Assembly: GCA_900107365.1 (NCBI GenBank) | Contig: FNPS01000003.1 | Coordinates: 186,001 to 250,000, forward strand | Direction: 5' to 3' | Origin: Flavobacterium aquidurense | GTDB taxonomy: Bacteria > Bacteroidota > Bacteroidia > Flavobacteriales > Flavobacteriaceae | Length of the DNA: 64,000 nucleotides | In this document: piece by piece, positions 9,692-20,154 of the stretch | How the letters are laid out: every line of letters starts with the position of its first letter | Numbering within the stretch: position 1 is the stretch's first letter | Program-made: the position numbers and the translations under genes | The notes under the pieces: generated by a model | What the model saw: only the letters and a program-made list of their open reading frames with translations | Told to the model about the DNA's origin: nothing | The model's database searches: none

Positions 9692-10144
9692 ATGAATTTA
9701 AGTAACTTACAACCAGCTGAAGGATCAACGCACAATCAAAATAAAAGATTAGGTAGAGGAGAAGGTTCTGGAAAAGGTGGCACTGCTGCAAGAGGTCACA
9801 AAGGAGCAAAATCTCGTTCTGGTTATTCTAAAAAGATTGGTTTTGAAGGAGGGCAAATGCCACTTCAAAGACGTGTGCCTAAGTTTGGTTTCACAAACAT
9901 CAATCGTAAAGAATACGAAGGTGTTAATTTAGATACGCTTCAATTATTAGTAGACAATGGTGTGATTACTGATTCTGTTTCTATGACAGATTTCGTAGCA
10001 AATCGTCTAGCTACCAAAAATGAAATCGTTAAGATTTTAGGTAGAGGAGAATTGAAAGCAAAATTAAAAGTAACTGCCCACAAATTTACTGCTACTGCAA
10101 AAGCTGCTATTGAAGCTGCTGGAGGAGAAGCTGTAACTATATAA
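9692..10144 (+). CDS. rplO: 50S ribosomal protein L15
   Basis: Late-assembly large-subunit protein (150 aa). The glycine- and basic-rich N-terminal part (KRLGRGEGSGKGGTAARGHKG) and GFEGGQMPLQRRVPKFGF identify it. It is 13 bp before secY, so translocon synthesis is coupled to ribosomal-protein expression. Confidence 0.99.
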   Translation: MNLSNLQPAEGSTHNQNKRLGRGEGSGKGGTAARGHKGAKSRSGYSKKIGFEGGQMPLQRRVPKFGFTNINRKEYEGVNLDTLQLLVDNGVITDSVSMTDFVANRLATKNEIVKILGRGELKAKLKVTAHKFTATAKAAIEAAGGEAVTI

Positions 10145-10157
10145 CTTATCTATTAAG

Positions 10158-11504
10158 ATGAAGAAATTTATTGAATCAATAAGTAATGTTTGGAAAATCG
10201 AAGAACTGAAAAACAGAATCTTAATTACATTAGGATTGCTTTTAGTATATCGTTTTGGTGCACACGTTACGCTTCCTGGAATTGATGCAACTCAATTAAC
10301 TGGTTTAGCGGGACAAACTAAAAATGGTTTAGGATCTATCCTAGACATGTTTACTGGGGGTGCTTTCTCTAAAGCTTCAGTTTTTGCTTTAGGTATTATG
10401 CCTTATATTTCTGCGTCTATTGTGGTTCAGTTGATGGGAATAGCTATTCCTTATTTACAAAAACTTCAAAACGATGGGGAAAGTGGTAGAAAAAAGATTA
10501 ATCAAATCACTCGTTGGTTGACTATAGCTATTACACTGGTTCAAGGTCCGACTTATATCTATAATTTATACAGAACATTGCCTGGTAGTGCATTCTTACT
10601 AGGCTTTAATTCTCCTGAATTTTTGTTCTCATCTGTTATTATCTTAGTGACAGGTACAATCTTTGCTATGTGGCTTGGAGAGAAAATTACTGATAAAGGT
10701 ATTGGAAATGGAATTTCATTATTAATTATGGTTGGTATCTTAGCTCGTTTACCGCAAGCTTTTATTCAAGAGTTTACAACGAGAGTTACCAATAACAATG
10801 GAGGTCCAATGTTATTAGTTATTGAAATTATTGTGTGGTTATTAGTGATTATTTCTTGTGTATTGCTTACAATGGCAGTACGCAGAATCCCGGTTCAATA
10901 CGCTCGTCGTACAACAACTGGTGATTATGAGCAAGATTTAGCAGGTGGTAATAGACAATGGATTCCTCTTAAGCTTAATGCTTCTGGAGTTATGCCAATT
11001 ATTTTTGCTCAGGCAATTATGTTTATACCTGCAGCTGTAGCTGGATTGTCTAAATCAGACACATCACAATCTATTGTTGGAGCATTTAGTAATATGTTCG
11101 GTTTTTGGTATAATTTTGTATTTGCAACTTTAATTATTGTATTTACATTTTTCTACACTGCAATTACGGTTCCTACTAACAAAATGGCTGATGATTTAAA
11201 AAGAAGCGGTGGTTTTATCCCAGGAGTTCGTCCAGGTGCTGAAACTTCAGATTTCTTAGATAAAGTGATGTCTTTAATAACTTTCCCAGGATCTTTATTC
11301 CTTGCTTTGATTGCTGTGTTCCCAGCTATTGTTGTAAGTATTATGGATGTACAACAATCTTGGGCAATGTTTTTTGGAGGTACCTCATTAATAATTATGG
11401 TTGGAGTTGCAATAGATACTATTCAGCAAATCAATTCATACTTGTTAAACAAACATTATGATGGTTTAATGAAGACTGGTAAAAATAGAAAAGCGGTAGC
11501 TTAA
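10158..11504 (+). CDS. secY: Protein translocase subunit SecY
   Basis: Channel subunit of the Sec translocon in the inner membrane (448 aa, normal length). About ten hydrophobic segments can be traced. Conserved landmarks are [13 protein letters not shown] at the first helix, [14 protein letters not shown] for the plug/TM2 region, [17 protein letters not shown], and the cytoplasmic [12 protein letters not shown] loop before TM9-10. It sits between rplO and infA. Confidence 0.99.
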   Translation: MKKFIESISNVWKIEELKNRILITLGLLLVYRFGAHVTLPGIDATQLTGLAGQTKNGLGSILDMFTGGAFSKASVFALGIMPYISASIVVQLMGIAIPYLQKLQNDGESGRKKINQITRWLTIAITLVQGPTYIYNLYRTLPGSAFLLGFNSPEFLFSSVIILVTGTIFAMWLGEKITDKGIGNGISLLIMVGILARLPQAFIQEFTTRVTNNNGGPMLLVIEIIVWLLVIISCVLLTMAVRRIPVQYARRTTTGDYEQDLAGGNRQWIPLKLNASGVMPIIFAQAIMFIPAAVAGLSKSDTSQSIVGAFSNMFGFWYNFVFATLIIVFTFFYTAITVPTNKMADDLKRSGGFIPGVRPGAETSDFLDKVMSLITFPGSLFLALIAVFPAIVVSIMDVQQSWAMFFGGTSLIIMVGVAIDTIQQINSYLLNKHYDGLMKTGKNRKAVA

Positions 11505-11511
11505 TATATTT

Positions 11512-11727
11512 ATGGCAAAACAATCAGCAATAGAACAAGACGGATCAATCATCGAAGCATTATCAAATGCGATGTTCCGTGTAGAGTTAGAAAATGGACA
11601 TATTGTAATTGCTCATATTTCTGGTAAGATGCGTATGCATTACATCAAATTATTACCTGGTGATAAAGTGAAACTAGAAATGAGTCCTTATGATTTGTCA
11701 AAAGCAAGAATTACTTATCGATATTAA
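11512..11727 (+). CDS. infA: Translation initiation factor IF-1
   Basis: OB-fold factor that binds the A site during initiation (71 aa). It has [20 protein letters not shown] and the [22 protein letters not shown] motif. It lies 7 bp after secY and 12 bp before rpmJ, the normal arrangement in this phylum. Confidence 0.99.
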   Translation: MAKQSAIEQDGSIIEALSNAMFRVELENGHIVIAHISGKMRMHYIKLLPGDKVKLEMSPYDLSKARITYRY

Positions 11728-11739
11728 AGGATATTCACT

Positions 11740-11856
11740 ATGAAAGTTAGAGCATCAGTAAAAAAGAGAAGTCCCGAGTGCATCATTGTGCGTAGAAAAG
11801 GGAGATTGTACGTAATAAACAAAAAGAATCCTAGATTTAAACAAAGACAAGGATAA
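11740..11856 (+). CDS. rpmJ: 50S ribosomal protein L36 (zinc-free form)
   Basis: Small large-subunit protein (38 aa), starting [11 protein letters not shown] and ending NPRFKQRQG. Zinc-binding L36 has C11, C14, C27 and H33. Here only C14 remains; position 11 is Ser, 27 is Asn and 33 is Phe, so zinc should not bind. The gene is intact, 38 residues like E. coli L36, and fits exactly between infA and rpsM (2 bp). Confidence 0.95.
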   Translation: MKVRASVKKRSPECIIVRRKGRLYVINKKNPRFKQRQG

Positions 11857-11858
11857 TT

Positions 11859-12233
11859 ATGGCAAGAATAGCAGGGGTAGATATCCCAAAAAATAAAAGA
11901 GGTGTTATAGCACTTACCTATATCTTTGGATTAGGAAGAAGTAGAGCTATTGAGATTTTAGAAAAAGCTCAAGTTAGCCAAGACAAAAAAGTTCAAGATT
12001 GGAATGATGACGAGATCGGAGCAATTCGTGATGCAGTTTCATTTTACAAAATTGAAGGAGAATTACGTTCTGAGGTTTCTTTGAACATCAAACGTTTAAT
12101 GGATATTGGTTGTTACAGAGGTATCCGTCATAGATCTGGTCTTCCTTTAAGAGGACAAAGAACTAAAAACAACTCTAGAACAAGAAAAGGTAAAAGAAAA
12201 ACTGTTGCTAACAAGAAAAAAGCAACTAAATAA
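11859..12233 (+). CDS. rpsM: 30S ribosomal protein S13
   Basis: Small-subunit head protein contacting the P-site tRNA and L5 (124 aa). It begins [14 protein letters not shown] and has the helix-two-turn-helix segment and the basic tail [22 protein letters not shown]. It lies 2 bp after rpmJ. Confidence 0.99.
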   Translation: MARIAGVDIPKNKRGVIALTYIFGLGRSRAIEILEKAQVSQDKKVQDWNDDEIGAIRDAVSFYKIEGELRSEVSLNIKRLMDIGCYRGIRHRSGLPLRGQRTKNNSRTRKGKRKTVANKKKATK

Positions 12234-12241
12234 TAAGTAAT

Positions 12242-12625
12242 ATGGCTAAAGCAACTGCAAAAAAACGTAAAGTTATTGTTGAATCAACGGGAGAAGCTCA
12301 TATTTCTGCTACCTTCAATAACATCATCATTTCTTTGACAAACAAAAAAGGTGAAGTTATTTCTTGGTCTTCAGCTGGTAAAATGGGTTTTAGAGGTTCT
12401 AAAAAGAATACTCCATACGCAGCCCAAATGGCAGCAGAAGATTGTAGTAAAGTAGCTCTTGAGGCAGGACTTAAAAAAGTAAAAGTTTATGTAAAAGGAC
12501 CAGGAAACGGACGTGAGTCTGCTATTCGTTCTATTCATAACGGTGGAATTGAAGTTACAGAGATTATCGATGTTACTCCAATGCCGCACAACGGATGTCG
12601 TCCTCCAAAAAGACGTAGAGTTTAA
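12242..12625 (+). CDS. rpsK: 30S ribosomal protein S11
   Basis: Platform protein of the small subunit (127 aa). It has [29 protein letters not shown] and the terminal [16 protein letters not shown], a very conserved end. A 95-bp structured gap separates it from rpsD. Confidence 0.99.
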   Translation: MAKATAKKRKVIVESTGEAHISATFNNIIISLTNKKGEVISWSSAGKMGFRGSKKNTPYAAQMAAEDCSKVALEAGLKKVKVYVKGPGNGRESAIRSIHNGGIEVTEIIDVTPMPHNGCRPPKRRRV

Positions 12626-12648
12626 TTTTATTTATTTATAGTATAAAC

Positions 12649-12702
12649 AAGGTAGGATATAGATTATCGAAGGATTTGACCTGAATTCATAATCTCTACC
12701 TT
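12649..12702 (+). promoter_or_regulatory. Long structured element between rpsK and rpsD
   Basis: Bases 12649-12655 and 12661-12667 together pair with 12689-12702: 14 bp with a five-base bulge on the 5' side. Inside it, GAAGG (12669-12673) pairs with CCT (12680-12682) and TTC (12686-12688) across a three-base bulge, with a six-base loop. No T run follows, so it is not a terminator. It lies 18 bases before the rpsD start, where an S4-binding control site would be expected; that role is inference. Confidence 0.6.
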
Positions 12703-12720
12703 AAATTTAATTTTTTAGAA

Positions 12721-13326
12721 ATGGCAAGATATACTGGTCCTAAAACTAGAATTGCTCGTAAATTTGGCGAAGCAATCTTCGGAGATGATAAATCTTTCGA
12801 AAAAAGAAATTACCCACCTGGACAACACGGGATGGCTAAAAAAAGAGGTAAAAAATCTGAGTATGCTGTTCAGTTAATGGAAAAGCAAAAAGCTAAATAT
12901 TCTTACGGAATTTTAGAAAAACAATTCAGAAATTTATTCAAAAAAGCATCAGCTACTAAAGGTGTTACTGGTGAAGTTCTTTTACAATTATGTGAAGCAA
13001 GATTAGATAACGTTGTTTTTAGAATGGGTATCGCTCCTTCTAGAAGAGGTGCTAGACAATTAGTTTCTCACAGACACGTTACTGTTAATGGTGAAGTTGT
13101 AAATATCGCTTCTTACCACCTTAAACCTGGTGATAAAGTTGCAGTTCGTGAAAAATCTAAATCTTTAGAAGCTATCGAACGTTCTTTGTCAAATTCAAGT
13201 CATGTTTATGAATGGATTACTTGGAATAATGATCTTAAAGAAGGAACTTTTGTTTCTGTACCTGCAAGACTTCAGATTCCAGAAAACATTAAAGAACAAT
13301 TAATCGTAGAGTTGTACAACAAATAA
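12721..13326 (+). CDS. rpsD: 30S ribosomal protein S4
   Basis: Primary assembly protein of the 16S 5' domain (201 aa) and translational autoregulator in E. coli. It begins [17 protein letters not shown] and carries YPPGQHG and the S4 RNA-binding domain around residues 92-150 ([27 protein letters not shown]). The N-terminal part has no four-Cys zinc cluster. A folded RNA element lies just upstream, which may serve autoregulation. Confidence 0.99.
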   Translation: MARYTGPKTRIARKFGEAIFGDDKSFEKRNYPPGQHGMAKKRGKKSEYAVQLMEKQKAKYSYGILEKQFRNLFKKASATKGVTGEVLLQLCEARLDNVVFRMGIAPSRRGARQLVSHRHVTVNGEVVNIASYHLKPGDKVAVREKSKSLEAIERSLSNSSHVYEWITWNNDLKEGTFVSVPARLQIPENIKEQLIVELYNK

Positions 13327-13347
13327 TAATTGACTTAGTCGAAATTT

Positions 13348-14340
13348 ATGGCAATATTTAATTTTCAAAAGCCCGATAAAGTTATCATGATCGATTCAAC
13401 CGATTTTGAAGGTAAATTCGAATTTAGACCTTTAGAACCTGGTTATGGATTGACAGTTGGTAATGCACTTAGAAGAGTTTTGCTTTCAGCATTAGAAGGT
13501 TATGCAATTACATCTGTTCGTATCGAAGGTGTAGATCATGAGTTTTCTACTATTTCAGGTGTTGTTGAAGATGTTACCGAAATTATCCTTAATCTAAAAC
13601 AAGTACGTTTCAAACGTCAGATTGAAGATATCGATAATGAAGCAGTTACAATTTCTGTTTCTGGTAAAGATCAATTGACAGCAGGTGATTTTCAAAAATT
13701 TATTTCAGGTTTTCAAGTTTTGAATCCAGACCTTGTTATCTGTAATTTAGATTCTAAAATCAAATTGAACTTCGATTTAACAATCGAAAAAGGTAGAGGA
13801 TATGTTCCTGCTGAGGAGAACAAAAAACAGAATGCTGCAATTGGAACCATTTTTACAGACTCAATTTTTACTCCGGTAAAGAATGTAAAGTATGCAATTG
13901 AAAACTTCCGTGTAGAACAAAAGACAGATTATGAAAAATTAGTTTTTGAAATTAAAACTGATGGATCTATTAATCCGAAAGATGCTCTTACTGAAGCTGC
14001 TAAGGTTTTAATTCACCACTTCATGTTGTTTTCTGATGAAAGAATTACACTCGAGGCTGACGAAATTGCACAAACAGAATCGTATGATGAAGAGTCATTG
14101 CATATGAGACAATTGCTTAAAACTAAGCTTGTTGATATGGATTTATCTGTGAGAGCATTAAATTGCTTGAAAGCGGCTGAAGTTGATACACTTGGTGATT
14201 TAGTATCGTTCAATAAAAATGACCTAATGAAATTCCGTAATTTTGGTAAAAAATCTTTAACAGAGCTAGATGAACTTGTAGCAGTTAAGAATTTAACTTT
14301 CGGAATGGATTTAGCTAAATACAAATTAGATAAAGAATAA
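13348..14340 (+). CDS. rpoA: DNA-directed RNA polymerase alpha subunit
   Basis: RNA polymerase assembly subunit (330 aa). The N-terminal dimerisation domain shows [24 protein letters not shown]; the C-terminal domain (from about residue 255) shows [12 protein letters not shown]-type helices and [17 protein letters not shown], the DNA- and activator-binding part. It sits between rpsD and rplQ; a perfect palindrome follows its stop codon. Confidence 0.99.
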   Translation: MAIFNFQKPDKVIMIDSTDFEGKFEFRPLEPGYGLTVGNALRRVLLSALEGYAITSVRIEGVDHEFSTISGVVEDVTEIILNLKQVRFKRQIEDIDNEAVTISVSGKDQLTAGDFQKFISGFQVLNPDLVICNLDSKIKLNFDLTIEKGRGYVPAEENKKQNAAIGTIFTDSIFTPVKNVKYAIENFRVEQKTDYEKLVFEIKTDGSINPKDALTEAAKVLIHHFMLFSDERITLEADEIAQTESYDEESLHMRQLLKTKLVDMDLSVRALNCLKAAEVDTLGDLVSFNKNDLMKFRNFGKKSLTELDELVAVKNLTFGMDLAKYKLDKE

Positions 14341-14343
14341 TTC

Positions 14344-14361
14344 AATCCGCCATGGCGGATT
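14344..14361. repeat. Perfect 18-bp palindrome between rpoA and rplQ
   Basis: AATCCGCCATGGCGGATT reads the same on both strands. It begins 4 bases after the rpoA stop and ends 16 bases before the rplQ ATG. It has no T run and is far more GC-rich than its surroundings. It may be a dispersed short palindrome, an mRNA-stability hairpin or a processing site. Confidence 0.85.
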
Positions 14362-14376
14362 AAATTTAAAATAGCA

Positions 14377-14865
14377 ATGAGACACGGAAAAAAATTCAAT
14401 CACTTAAGCAGACAGACTGGACATAGAAAAGCTATGTTAGCTAATATGGCTTGTTCTCTTATTGAGCACAAACGTATTAACACTACTGTTGCTAAGGCTA
14501 AAGCGCTTAAACAATTCGTTGAGCCTTTAATCACAAAATCAAAAGAAGATACGACTCACAATCGTCGTATTGTTTTTGCTTACTTACGTAGCAAATATGC
14601 GGTAACTGACTTGTTCAGAGACGTAGCTGCTAAAGTTGGAGACCGTCCAGGTGGATACACTCGTATCATTAAAGTTGGAAATCGTTTGGGAGATAATGCT
14701 GATATGGCAATGATCGAACTTGTAGATTTCAATGAACTTTACAATGGAGGTAAAAAAGAAGTTAAAAAAGCAAAAAGCCGTCGTGGTGGTAAAGCAAAAA
14801 AAGCTGAGGAAACTACTGATGCTCCAGCTGCTGAGTCAGAAACGACTACTGAAGCTTCTGAATAA
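14377..14865 (+). CDS. rplQ: 50S ribosomal protein L17 with acidic/alanine tail
   Basis: Large-subunit exit-tunnel protein (162 aa). The core [21 protein letters not shown] is typical and ends near residue 125. The remaining residues form a tail that is first Lys-rich ([14 protein letters not shown]) and then Glu/Thr/Ala-rich ([19 protein letters not shown]). E. coli L17 has 127 residues. It is the last gene of the cluster, followed by a strong terminator. Confidence 0.98.
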   Translation: MRHGKKFNHLSRQTGHRKAMLANMACSLIEHKRINTTVAKAKALKQFVEPLITKSKEDTTHNRRIVFAYLRSKYAVTDLFRDVAAKVGDRPGGYTRIIKVGNRLGDNADMAMIELVDFNELYNGGKKEVKKAKSRRGGKAKKAEETTDAPAAESETTTEASE

Positions 14866-14893
14866 TTATGAAAGTAATGATTCTATAAAAATC

Positions 14894-14929
14894 AAGGATA
14901 AGCTAATTTTTAGTTTATCCTTTTTTTTT
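14894..14929 (+). terminator. Intrinsic terminator ending the ribosomal cluster
   Basis: Bases 14894-14906 pair with 14910-14922 (13 bp, one G-T wobble) around a 3-base loop, followed by a T run to 14929. It lies 29 bp after the rplQ stop. Confidence 0.88.
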
Positions 14930-15009
14930 GATTTTTTTTAAAAGAATTCAAAATATAACTTATTTCGGTACTTAGGTTTTATTTTTATGAATGAAATTTT
15001 TAAAAAATC

Positions 15010-15040
15010 TTGGAAGCACTCTTTTAAAGAAGTAAATTTG
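15010..15040 (+). promoter_or_regulatory. Promoter for carA
   Basis: TTGG at 15010-15013, 19 bp, TAAATTTG at 15033-15040: a good match to the Bacteroidota consensus. The predicted start near 15046 leaves a leader of about 67 bases. Confidence 0.65.
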
Positions 15041-15112
15041 CAAAATATCTAATTACAAGTAAAACTAGCTTAGTTGGTTTTATGACGATTAAAAAACAAT
15101 ACAAATTAAAGA

Positions 15113-16231
15113 ATGAAATACACAACACGACAAAGCGCCATTTTATTACTAAGTGATGGGACTATTTTTCATGGAAAATCTATCGGGATTAGCGGTAAGA
15201 CTTTTGGTGAAGTTTGTTTTAATACTGGAATGACCGGATATCAGGAAATTTTTACTGATCCTTCTTATTTTGGTCAAATATTAGTTGCTACTAATGCGCA
15301 TATTGGAAATTATGGCGTTAATGATCTAGAAATAGAATCTGATAGTGTCAAAATTGCTGGTTTAGTTTGTAAAAACTTCAGTTTTAATTATTCACGTGAA
15401 GATGCGTCAGGGAGTTTAGAAGATTATTTTACTAAACAGAATTTAATCTGTATTTCTGATGTAGATACTCGTGCATTAGTAAGTTATATCCGTGATAACG
15501 GAGCTATGAATGCCGTTATCTGTACTGATGGAACTTCAGTTGAAGATTTGAAAAAAGAATTGGCAAATGTGCCAAACATGGAAGGTTTAGAGTTGGCTTC
15601 AAAAGTATCGACTACTGAGCCTTATTTTTTTGGAGATGAAAATGCTACCTATAAAATATCAGCTTTAGACCTAGGGATTAAAAAGAATATCTTAAGAAAT
15701 CTGGCTAAGAGAGATTGCTATATTAAAGTTTTTCCATATAATTCAACCTATAAAGATTTGACAGAGTTTAATCCTGATGGATATTTCTTGTCAAATGGCC
15801 CTGGAGATCCGGATCCATTATTCGGCGCTATACAAGTTGCTAAAGAAATTATAGCTGACGATAAACCGTTATTTGGAATTTGTTTGGGTCATCAGGTCAT
15901 AGCTTTGGCAAACGGCGTTAAAACTTATAAAATGTTTGGTGGTCATCGCGGAATTAATCACCCTGTAAAGAATTTAATTACAGGTAAAGGTGAGATTACT
16001 TCTCAAAATCATGGTTTTGCTGTGAAAAGAGAAGCTTTGGAAGGGCATCCTGAATTAGAAATCACGCATGTACATTTAAATGATGATACAGTTGCAGGAA
16101 TGCGAATGAAAAATAAAAATTGTTTTTCAGTACAATATCATCCGGAAGCAAGTCCTGGACCACATGATTCATCTTATTTATTTGATCAGTTTGTTGAGAA
16201 TATAAAACATGCTGCTGCTAAAACGATGTAG
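15113..16231 (+). CDS. carA: Carbamoyl-phosphate synthase small subunit
   Basis: Glutamine amidotransferase subunit that feeds ammonia to CarB for carbamoyl phosphate, a precursor of arginine and pyrimidines (372 aa). The N-terminal CarA-specific domain has FNTGMTGYQEIFTDPSY. The class I amidotransferase domain holds the nucleophile Cys257 in FGICLGHQ and the His343/Glu345 pair in YHPEASPGPHDS. It is a single-gene unit here; carB is not in the window. Confidence 0.97.
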   Translation: MKYTTRQSAILLLSDGTIFHGKSIGISGKTFGEVCFNTGMTGYQEIFTDPSYFGQILVATNAHIGNYGVNDLEIESDSVKIAGLVCKNFSFNYSREDASGSLEDYFTKQNLICISDVDTRALVSYIRDNGAMNAVICTDGTSVEDLKKELANVPNMEGLELASKVSTTEPYFFGDENATYKISALDLGIKKNILRNLAKRDCYIKVFPYNSTYKDLTEFNPDGYFLSNGPGDPDPLFGAIQVAKEIIADDKPLFGICLGHQVIALANGVKTYKMFGGHRGINHPVKNLITGKGEITSQNHGFAVKREALEGHPELEITHVHLNDDTVAGMRMKNKNCFSVQYHPEASPGPHDSSYLFDQFVENIKHAAAKTM

Positions 16232-16309
16232 TTAATAAATAAAGAGGTTTATTAGTAAGAATGCGTTTTTACTATTAAATATTTTTATAATTTCGAAAAA
16301 AAAATATAA

Positions 16310-17626
<1,317 letters not shown>

Positions 17627-17644
17627 TTGTAAGAGTTATATATT

Positions 17645-17681
17645 AAAAAGAACCATTCGTATTAACGAATGGTTTTTTTTT
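17645..17681 (+). terminator. Intrinsic terminator after eno
   Basis: AACCATTCGT (17651-17660) pairs perfectly with 17665-17674 around a 4-base loop; flanking A and T runs extend the stem and give the T tract. Confidence 0.9.
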
Positions 17682-17735
17682 GGAGTTTTAACAAATTCAT
17701 AGCAGGATTCTTTTTTTAATTAGTCTTAAATTCCT

Positions 17736-17743
17736 TAGATTTG
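17736..17743 (+). promoter_or_regulatory. Probable -7 box for gltA
   Basis: TAGATTTG matches TAnnTTTG 37 bp before the gltA start, but the expected -33 position holds only a T run, so this is a weaker call. Confidence 0.45.
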
Positions 17744-17780
17744 ATAAATTATTATTTTAAAGAATTATTTCCGATATATT

Positions 17781-19058
17781 ATGTCAAAAATAGCTACATT
17801 AGAAGTAGATGGTCAAAAAATTGAACTTCCGGTTATTACAGGGAGTGAAAATGAATCAGCTATCGATATTAACAAATTACGTGATTTAACTGGTATTATC
17901 ACAATTGATCCAGGATATAAAAATTCTGGTTCATGTAAAAGTGAGATCACTTTCTTAGACGGAGAATTAGGAATTTTGCGTTACAGAGGATACTCAATCG
18001 AAGATTTAGCCGAGAAAGCTAGTTTTCTGGAAGTATCATATCTTTTAATTTTTGGTGAATTGCCAACTGCTAAAGAACTAGAGCAGTTTGAAAATGGTAT
18101 CAAAAAACATACTTTGGTAAACGAAGAAATGAAAAACATCATTGATGGTTTTCCAAAAACAGCGCACCCAATGGGCGTTTTATCTGCTTTGACAAGTGCA
18201 TTAACTGCATTTAATCCAAAAGCTGTAAATGTTGATAATGAAAAAGAGATGTATGAAGCCATCTGTAAAACGATGGGTAAATTTCTTGTAATTGCTACGT
18301 GGACTTACAGAAAATCTATGGGTTATCCATTGAATTATTATGACAACACAACTGGTTACGTAGATAATTTTATGCAATTAATGTTTAAATTGCCTACAGG
18401 GCCTTATTCAGCAAATCCAATCATTGTGGATGCATTGGATAAATTATTTATTCTTCATGCAGATCATGAACAAAACTGTTCTACATCAACGGTAAGAATG
18501 GTTGGTTCATCTCATGCAGGTTTGTTTGCGTCAATTTCTGCTGGAGTTTCTGCACTTTGGGGACCACTTCATGGTGGAGCAAATCAGGCAGTTCTAGAAA
18601 TGTTAGAAGAAATTAACAAAGACGGGGGTGATACAGATAAGTTTTTGGCGAAAGCTAAAGACAAAAATGATCCTTTCCGTTTAATGGGATTCGGTCACAG
18701 AGTTTATAAAAACTTTGATCCGAGAGCAAAAATCATCAAAAAAGCAGCTAAGGAAGTTTTAGAAACTTTAGGGGTAAATGATCCTATTTTAGAAATTGCT
18801 AAAAAACTAGAATCTGCAGCTCTTGAAGACGATTATTTCAAATCAAGAAACTTATATCCTAATGTTGATTTCTATTCTGGAATTATTTACAGAGCATTAG
18901 GTATTCCAACTGATATGTTTACAGTAATGTTTGCTATTGGAAGGTTGCCAGGTTGGATTGCACAATGGAAAGAAATGCGTGAAAACAAAGAACCAATTGG
19001 AAGACCTAGACAAATTTATACAGGGCATCCCTTGAGAGAGTTTAAGTCTAACAAATAA
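17781..19058 (+). CDS. gltA: Citrate synthase
   Basis: TCA-cycle entry enzyme joining acetyl-CoA and oxaloacetate (425 aa, the length of the hexameric Gram-negative type). The catalytic triad is visible: His264 in GPLHGGANQ, His306 in GFGHRVYKNFDPRA and Asp363 in NVDFYSG. It is monocistronic, with its own probable promoter and a terminator. Confidence 0.97.
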   Translation: MSKIATLEVDGQKIELPVITGSENESAIDINKLRDLTGIITIDPGYKNSGSCKSEITFLDGELGILRYRGYSIEDLAEKASFLEVSYLLIFGELPTAKELEQFENGIKKHTLVNEEMKNIIDGFPKTAHPMGVLSALTSALTAFNPKAVNVDNEKEMYEAICKTMGKFLVIATWTYRKSMGYPLNYYDNTTGYVDNFMQLMFKLPTGPYSANPIIVDALDKLFILHADHEQNCSTSTVRMVGSSHAGLFASISAGVSALWGPLHGGANQAVLEMLEEINKDGGDTDKFLAKAKDKNDPFRLMGFGHRVYKNFDPRAKIIKKAAKEVLETLGVNDPILEIAKKLESAALEDDYFKSRNLYPNVDFYSGIIYRALGIPTDMFTVMFAIGRLPGWIAQWKEMRENKEPIGRPRQIYTGHPLREFKSNK

Positions 19059-19065
19059 AATAACT

Positions 19066-19097
19066 TCAAAGCTTCACTTAACTGTGAAGCTTTTTTT
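19066..19097 (+). terminator. Intrinsic terminator after gltA
   Basis: AAAGCTTCAC (19068-19077) pairs with 19084-19093 around a 6-base loop, followed by T to 19097. A TATATTTG box (19097-19104) begins at its last base. Confidence 0.88.
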
Positions 19098-19104
19098 ATA
19101 TTTG
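19097..19104 (+). promoter_or_regulatory. Possible -7 box for the DDAH-like gene
   Basis: TATATTTG fits TAnnTTTG exactly and ends 19 bp before the next ATG. It abuts the gltA terminator, and no TTG is seen at the -33 position, so the promoter is plausible but not firm. Confidence 0.4.
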
Positions 19105-19123
19105 CTCAAAATATAATAGAGTT

Positions 19124-20038
19124 ATGTTGCAATTAAATATAAAGAACGAAACGTCAAGACTTCGTGCCGTAGTTTTGGGTTCTGCCGTTCATAATGGGCC
19201 AACTCCAACTTTGGATGAAGCTTATGATCCTAAATCTTTGGAACATATTAAGGCTGGGACTTATCCAGTAGAAAAAGACATGGTTGCCGAAATGGAAGCA
19301 TTTAATGCAGTATTTCAAAAATATGATGTAACTGTTTATCGTCCGGAAATGATTGAAAATTACAATCAGATTTTTGCACGAGATATAGGTTTTGTAATTG
19401 ATGATACATTTGTAAAATCTAATATATTACCGGATAGAGAACGTGAGTTAGATGCAATTCAACATGTAATCGATCAAATGGATTCTCTAAAAGTAGTCCG
19501 TCCTCCTGAAGAAGTTCATATTGAAGGTGGTGATGTGATGCTTTGGAATGACCATATTTTTATTGGTACGTATAAAGGGAGCGATTATAAAGATTATATC
19601 ACCGCTCGTACTAACATGGAAGGTGTAAATTATATAAAAGAGTTGTTTCCAAATAAAATTGTAAAGGAATTTGATCTGGTAAAATCTAAATTAGAAGCGC
19701 GAGATAATGCTTTGCACTTGGATTGCTGTTTTCAGCCAGTAGGAAAAAATAAAGGAATTATTTATAAAAGAGGTTTCCGCGAAGAAGCTGATTATTTGTA
19801 TTTAGTTACTCTTTTTGGAATGGAAAATCTATTCCATATTGAAAGAAACGAAATGTATAATATGTTTTCAAATGTCTTTTCTATAGATGAAAATGTAGTG
19901 GTTTCTGAGAAAAACTTTACCCGATTAAATAACTGGCTTCGTTCAAATGGATTTACTGTTGAAGAAATTCCATATGCCGAAATTGCCAAACAAGAAGGTT
20001 TGTTGAGATGTTCAACTTTGCCATTAATTAGAGACTAG
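19124..20038 (+). CDS. Dimethylarginine dimethylaminohydrolase/amidinotransferase-family hydrolase
   Basis: Member of the guanidine-modifying superfamily (304 aa) that acts on arginine-like substrates through a Cys-His pair. Visible active-site parts are FARDIGFVIDD near residue 88, HIEGGDVMLW near 136, His198 in LHLDCCF and the C-terminal Cys296 in LLRCSTLP. No signal peptide is seen, so it is cytoplasmic. ctlX, from the same superfamily, follows after 116 bp. The pair may act in sequence on arginine or citrulline derivatives. The exact substrate (arginine, methylarginine or another) cannot be read from the sequence. Confidence 0.8.
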   Translation: MLQLNIKNETSRLRAVVLGSAVHNGPTPTLDEAYDPKSLEHIKAGTYPVEKDMVAEMEAFNAVFQKYDVTVYRPEMIENYNQIFARDIGFVIDDTFVKSNILPDRERELDAIQHVIDQMDSLKVVRPPEEVHIEGGDVMLWNDHIFIGTYKGSDYKDYITARTNMEGVNYIKELFPNKIVKEFDLVKSKLEARDNALHLDCCFQPVGKNKGIIYKRGFREEADYLYLVTLFGMENLFHIERNEMYNMFSNVFSIDENVVVSEKNFTRLNNWLRSNGFTVEEIPYAEIAKQEGLLRCSTLPLIRD

Positions 20039-20087
20039 AAGAACAAAGTTTGAAGTTTGCTTCGCCTGTTTTGGCAAAGCTGTAGAG

Positions 20088-20130
20088 TCAGGTTTCAAGT
20101 TTCACATTGGTTGCGAAACTTGAAACCTGA
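20088..20130. repeat. 16-bp perfect inverted repeat between the two hydrolase genes
   Basis: TCAGGTTTCAAGTTTC at 20088-20103 pairs perfectly with 20115-20130 around an 11-base loop. A second imperfect inverted repeat (GCTTCGCC with GGCAAAGC) lies just upstream at about 20059-20080. No T run follows. The GGTTTCAAGTTTC wording is repeat-like and recurs in part near 61708 (TTTCAGGTTTTCAG). Confidence 0.75.
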
Positions 20131-20154
20131 AACTTCATATAAAAAATAAAGAAA

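Noticed and set aside
14013-14399. 128-codon frame on the - strand over rpoA
   Set aside because: It is antisense to a highly conserved gene, with Ser/Leu-rich content typical of shadow frames.
16254-16273. Hairpin after carA as a terminator
   Set aside because: Only 8 bp with one wobble and no T run after it; too weak to call.
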